From contig JBJKSO010000113.1 of assembly GCA_046703825.1 (NCBI GenBank), positions 1 through 5,823 of the forward strand: a stretch of DNA of 5,823 nt, written 5' to 3'. Below, piece after piece: positions 5,462-5,823 of this stretch. How positions within the stretch are numbered: position 1 is the stretch's first letter; each line of letters starts with the position of its first letter. Position numbers and translations under genes: made by a program. The notes beneath the pieces are model-generated. The model was given only the letters and a program-made list of their open reading frames with translations, did not search any database and was not told the origin of the DNA. The stretch is from JBJKSO01 sp046703825. GTDB taxonomy: Bacteria; Chloroflexota; Dormibacteria; Aeolococcales; Bog-877.

Positions 5462-5823
5462 GCGCCCGACTGGCTCTGGTGGGGGATCCCGTCGGTCACA
5501 GCCCGTCCCCGACCATGCAGCGGGCCGCCCTGGCGGCGGCGGGACTGGACTGGGACTACACGGCGATGAGGATCCGCTCGGGCGAGCTGGCGGCTCGCTG
5601 GCCGGAGCTGCGCTCCAGCCTCATGGGGCTCAACGTCACCATGCCGCTGAAGCTGGAGGTGCTGCCGCTGCTCGACCGCCTCAGCCCCGAAGCGGCCGCC
5701 TGCGGCTCGGTCAACACGGTGTGCTTCCGCGGCGGCCGCTCGATCGGTCACAGCACCGACGGCGCGGGTTTCCTGGCTGCGCTGGCTGCGGCCGGGCTGC
5801 GCCCACGCCGAGCGGCGGTCCTC
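5458..5823 (+). CDS. aroE: Shikimate dehydrogenase, 3'-truncated by window edge
   Basis: The enzyme reduces 3-dehydroshikimate to shikimate with NADPH. The window holds the first 122 codons, with the frame open to the last base; the family is about 260-290 residues, so most of the NADP-binding Rossmann domain is missing. The substrate domain is clear: GDPVGHSPSP supplies the shikimate-binding Ser15 and Ser17, LNVTMPLK supplies catalytic Lys65 (the same number as E. coli Lys65), GSVNTV follows, and GHSTDG supplies the paired catalytic Asp101. Asn of the usual NTD is Ser here, a minor change. GTG 5458 overlaps the aroA stop as GTGA and gives the canonical start a few residues before GDPVGHS. 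No strong ribosome binding site is visible, so translation is probably coupled to aroA. Confidence 0.95.
   Translation, partial: MSARLALVGDPVGHSPSPTMQRAALAAAGLDWDYTAMRIRSGELAARWPELRSSLMGLNVTMPLKLEVLPLLDRLSPEAAACGSVNTVCFRGGRSIGHSTDGAGFLAALAAAGLRPRRAAVL

Overview
This is a GC-rich (about 70% by eye), single-strand gene cluster for aromatic amino acid biosynthesis. All seven supported genes lie on the + strand. In order they are trpE (5' end outside the window), trpG, a 239-bp gap, aroH-type chorismate mutase, type I-beta DAHP synthase (aroF), prephenate/arogenate dehydrogenase (tyrA), EPSP synthase (aroA), and shikimate dehydrogenase (aroE, 3' end outside the window). High GC, frequent GTG starts, GGAG-type ribosome binding sites and B. 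subtilis/T. maritima-like enzyme types (monofunctional AroH, type I-beta DAHP synthase with an N-terminal regulatory domain) suggest a high-GC member of the actinobacterial/Chloroflexota-like group. This placement is inference, and the sequence does not fix the phylum.

Region by region: bases 1-1638 encode the two subunits of anthranilate synthase, overlapping by 4 nt. Bases 1639-1877 are the only real gap. It holds a plausible sigma-70 promoter just after the trpG stop, a possible 32-codon upstream ORF, a perfect 9-bp hairpin and a strong Shine-Dalgarno sequence. It probably starts a second transcription unit or regulates entry into it. Bases 1878-5823 are a tightly packed run, aroH-aroF-tyrA-aroA-aroE, with junctions of either 3 nt or a 4-nt GTGA overlap, so it reads as one translationally coupled operon.

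Together the genes cover entry into the shikimate pathway (AroF), two middle steps (AroE, AroA), and the branch from chorismate towards tyrosine/phenylalanine (AroH, TyrA) and tryptophan (TrpEG). AroB, AroD/AroQ, AroK, AroC and PheA are not in the window; some may lie downstream. Feedback-site residues are recognisable in both TrpE (tryptophan) and AroF (tyrosine).

I find no undescribed system here. The best leads are the leader-like gap before aroH, unusual residues in the AroA active-site motifs (Ala for the usual Ser, Arg for the usual Asn), and several active-site substitutions in AroH.
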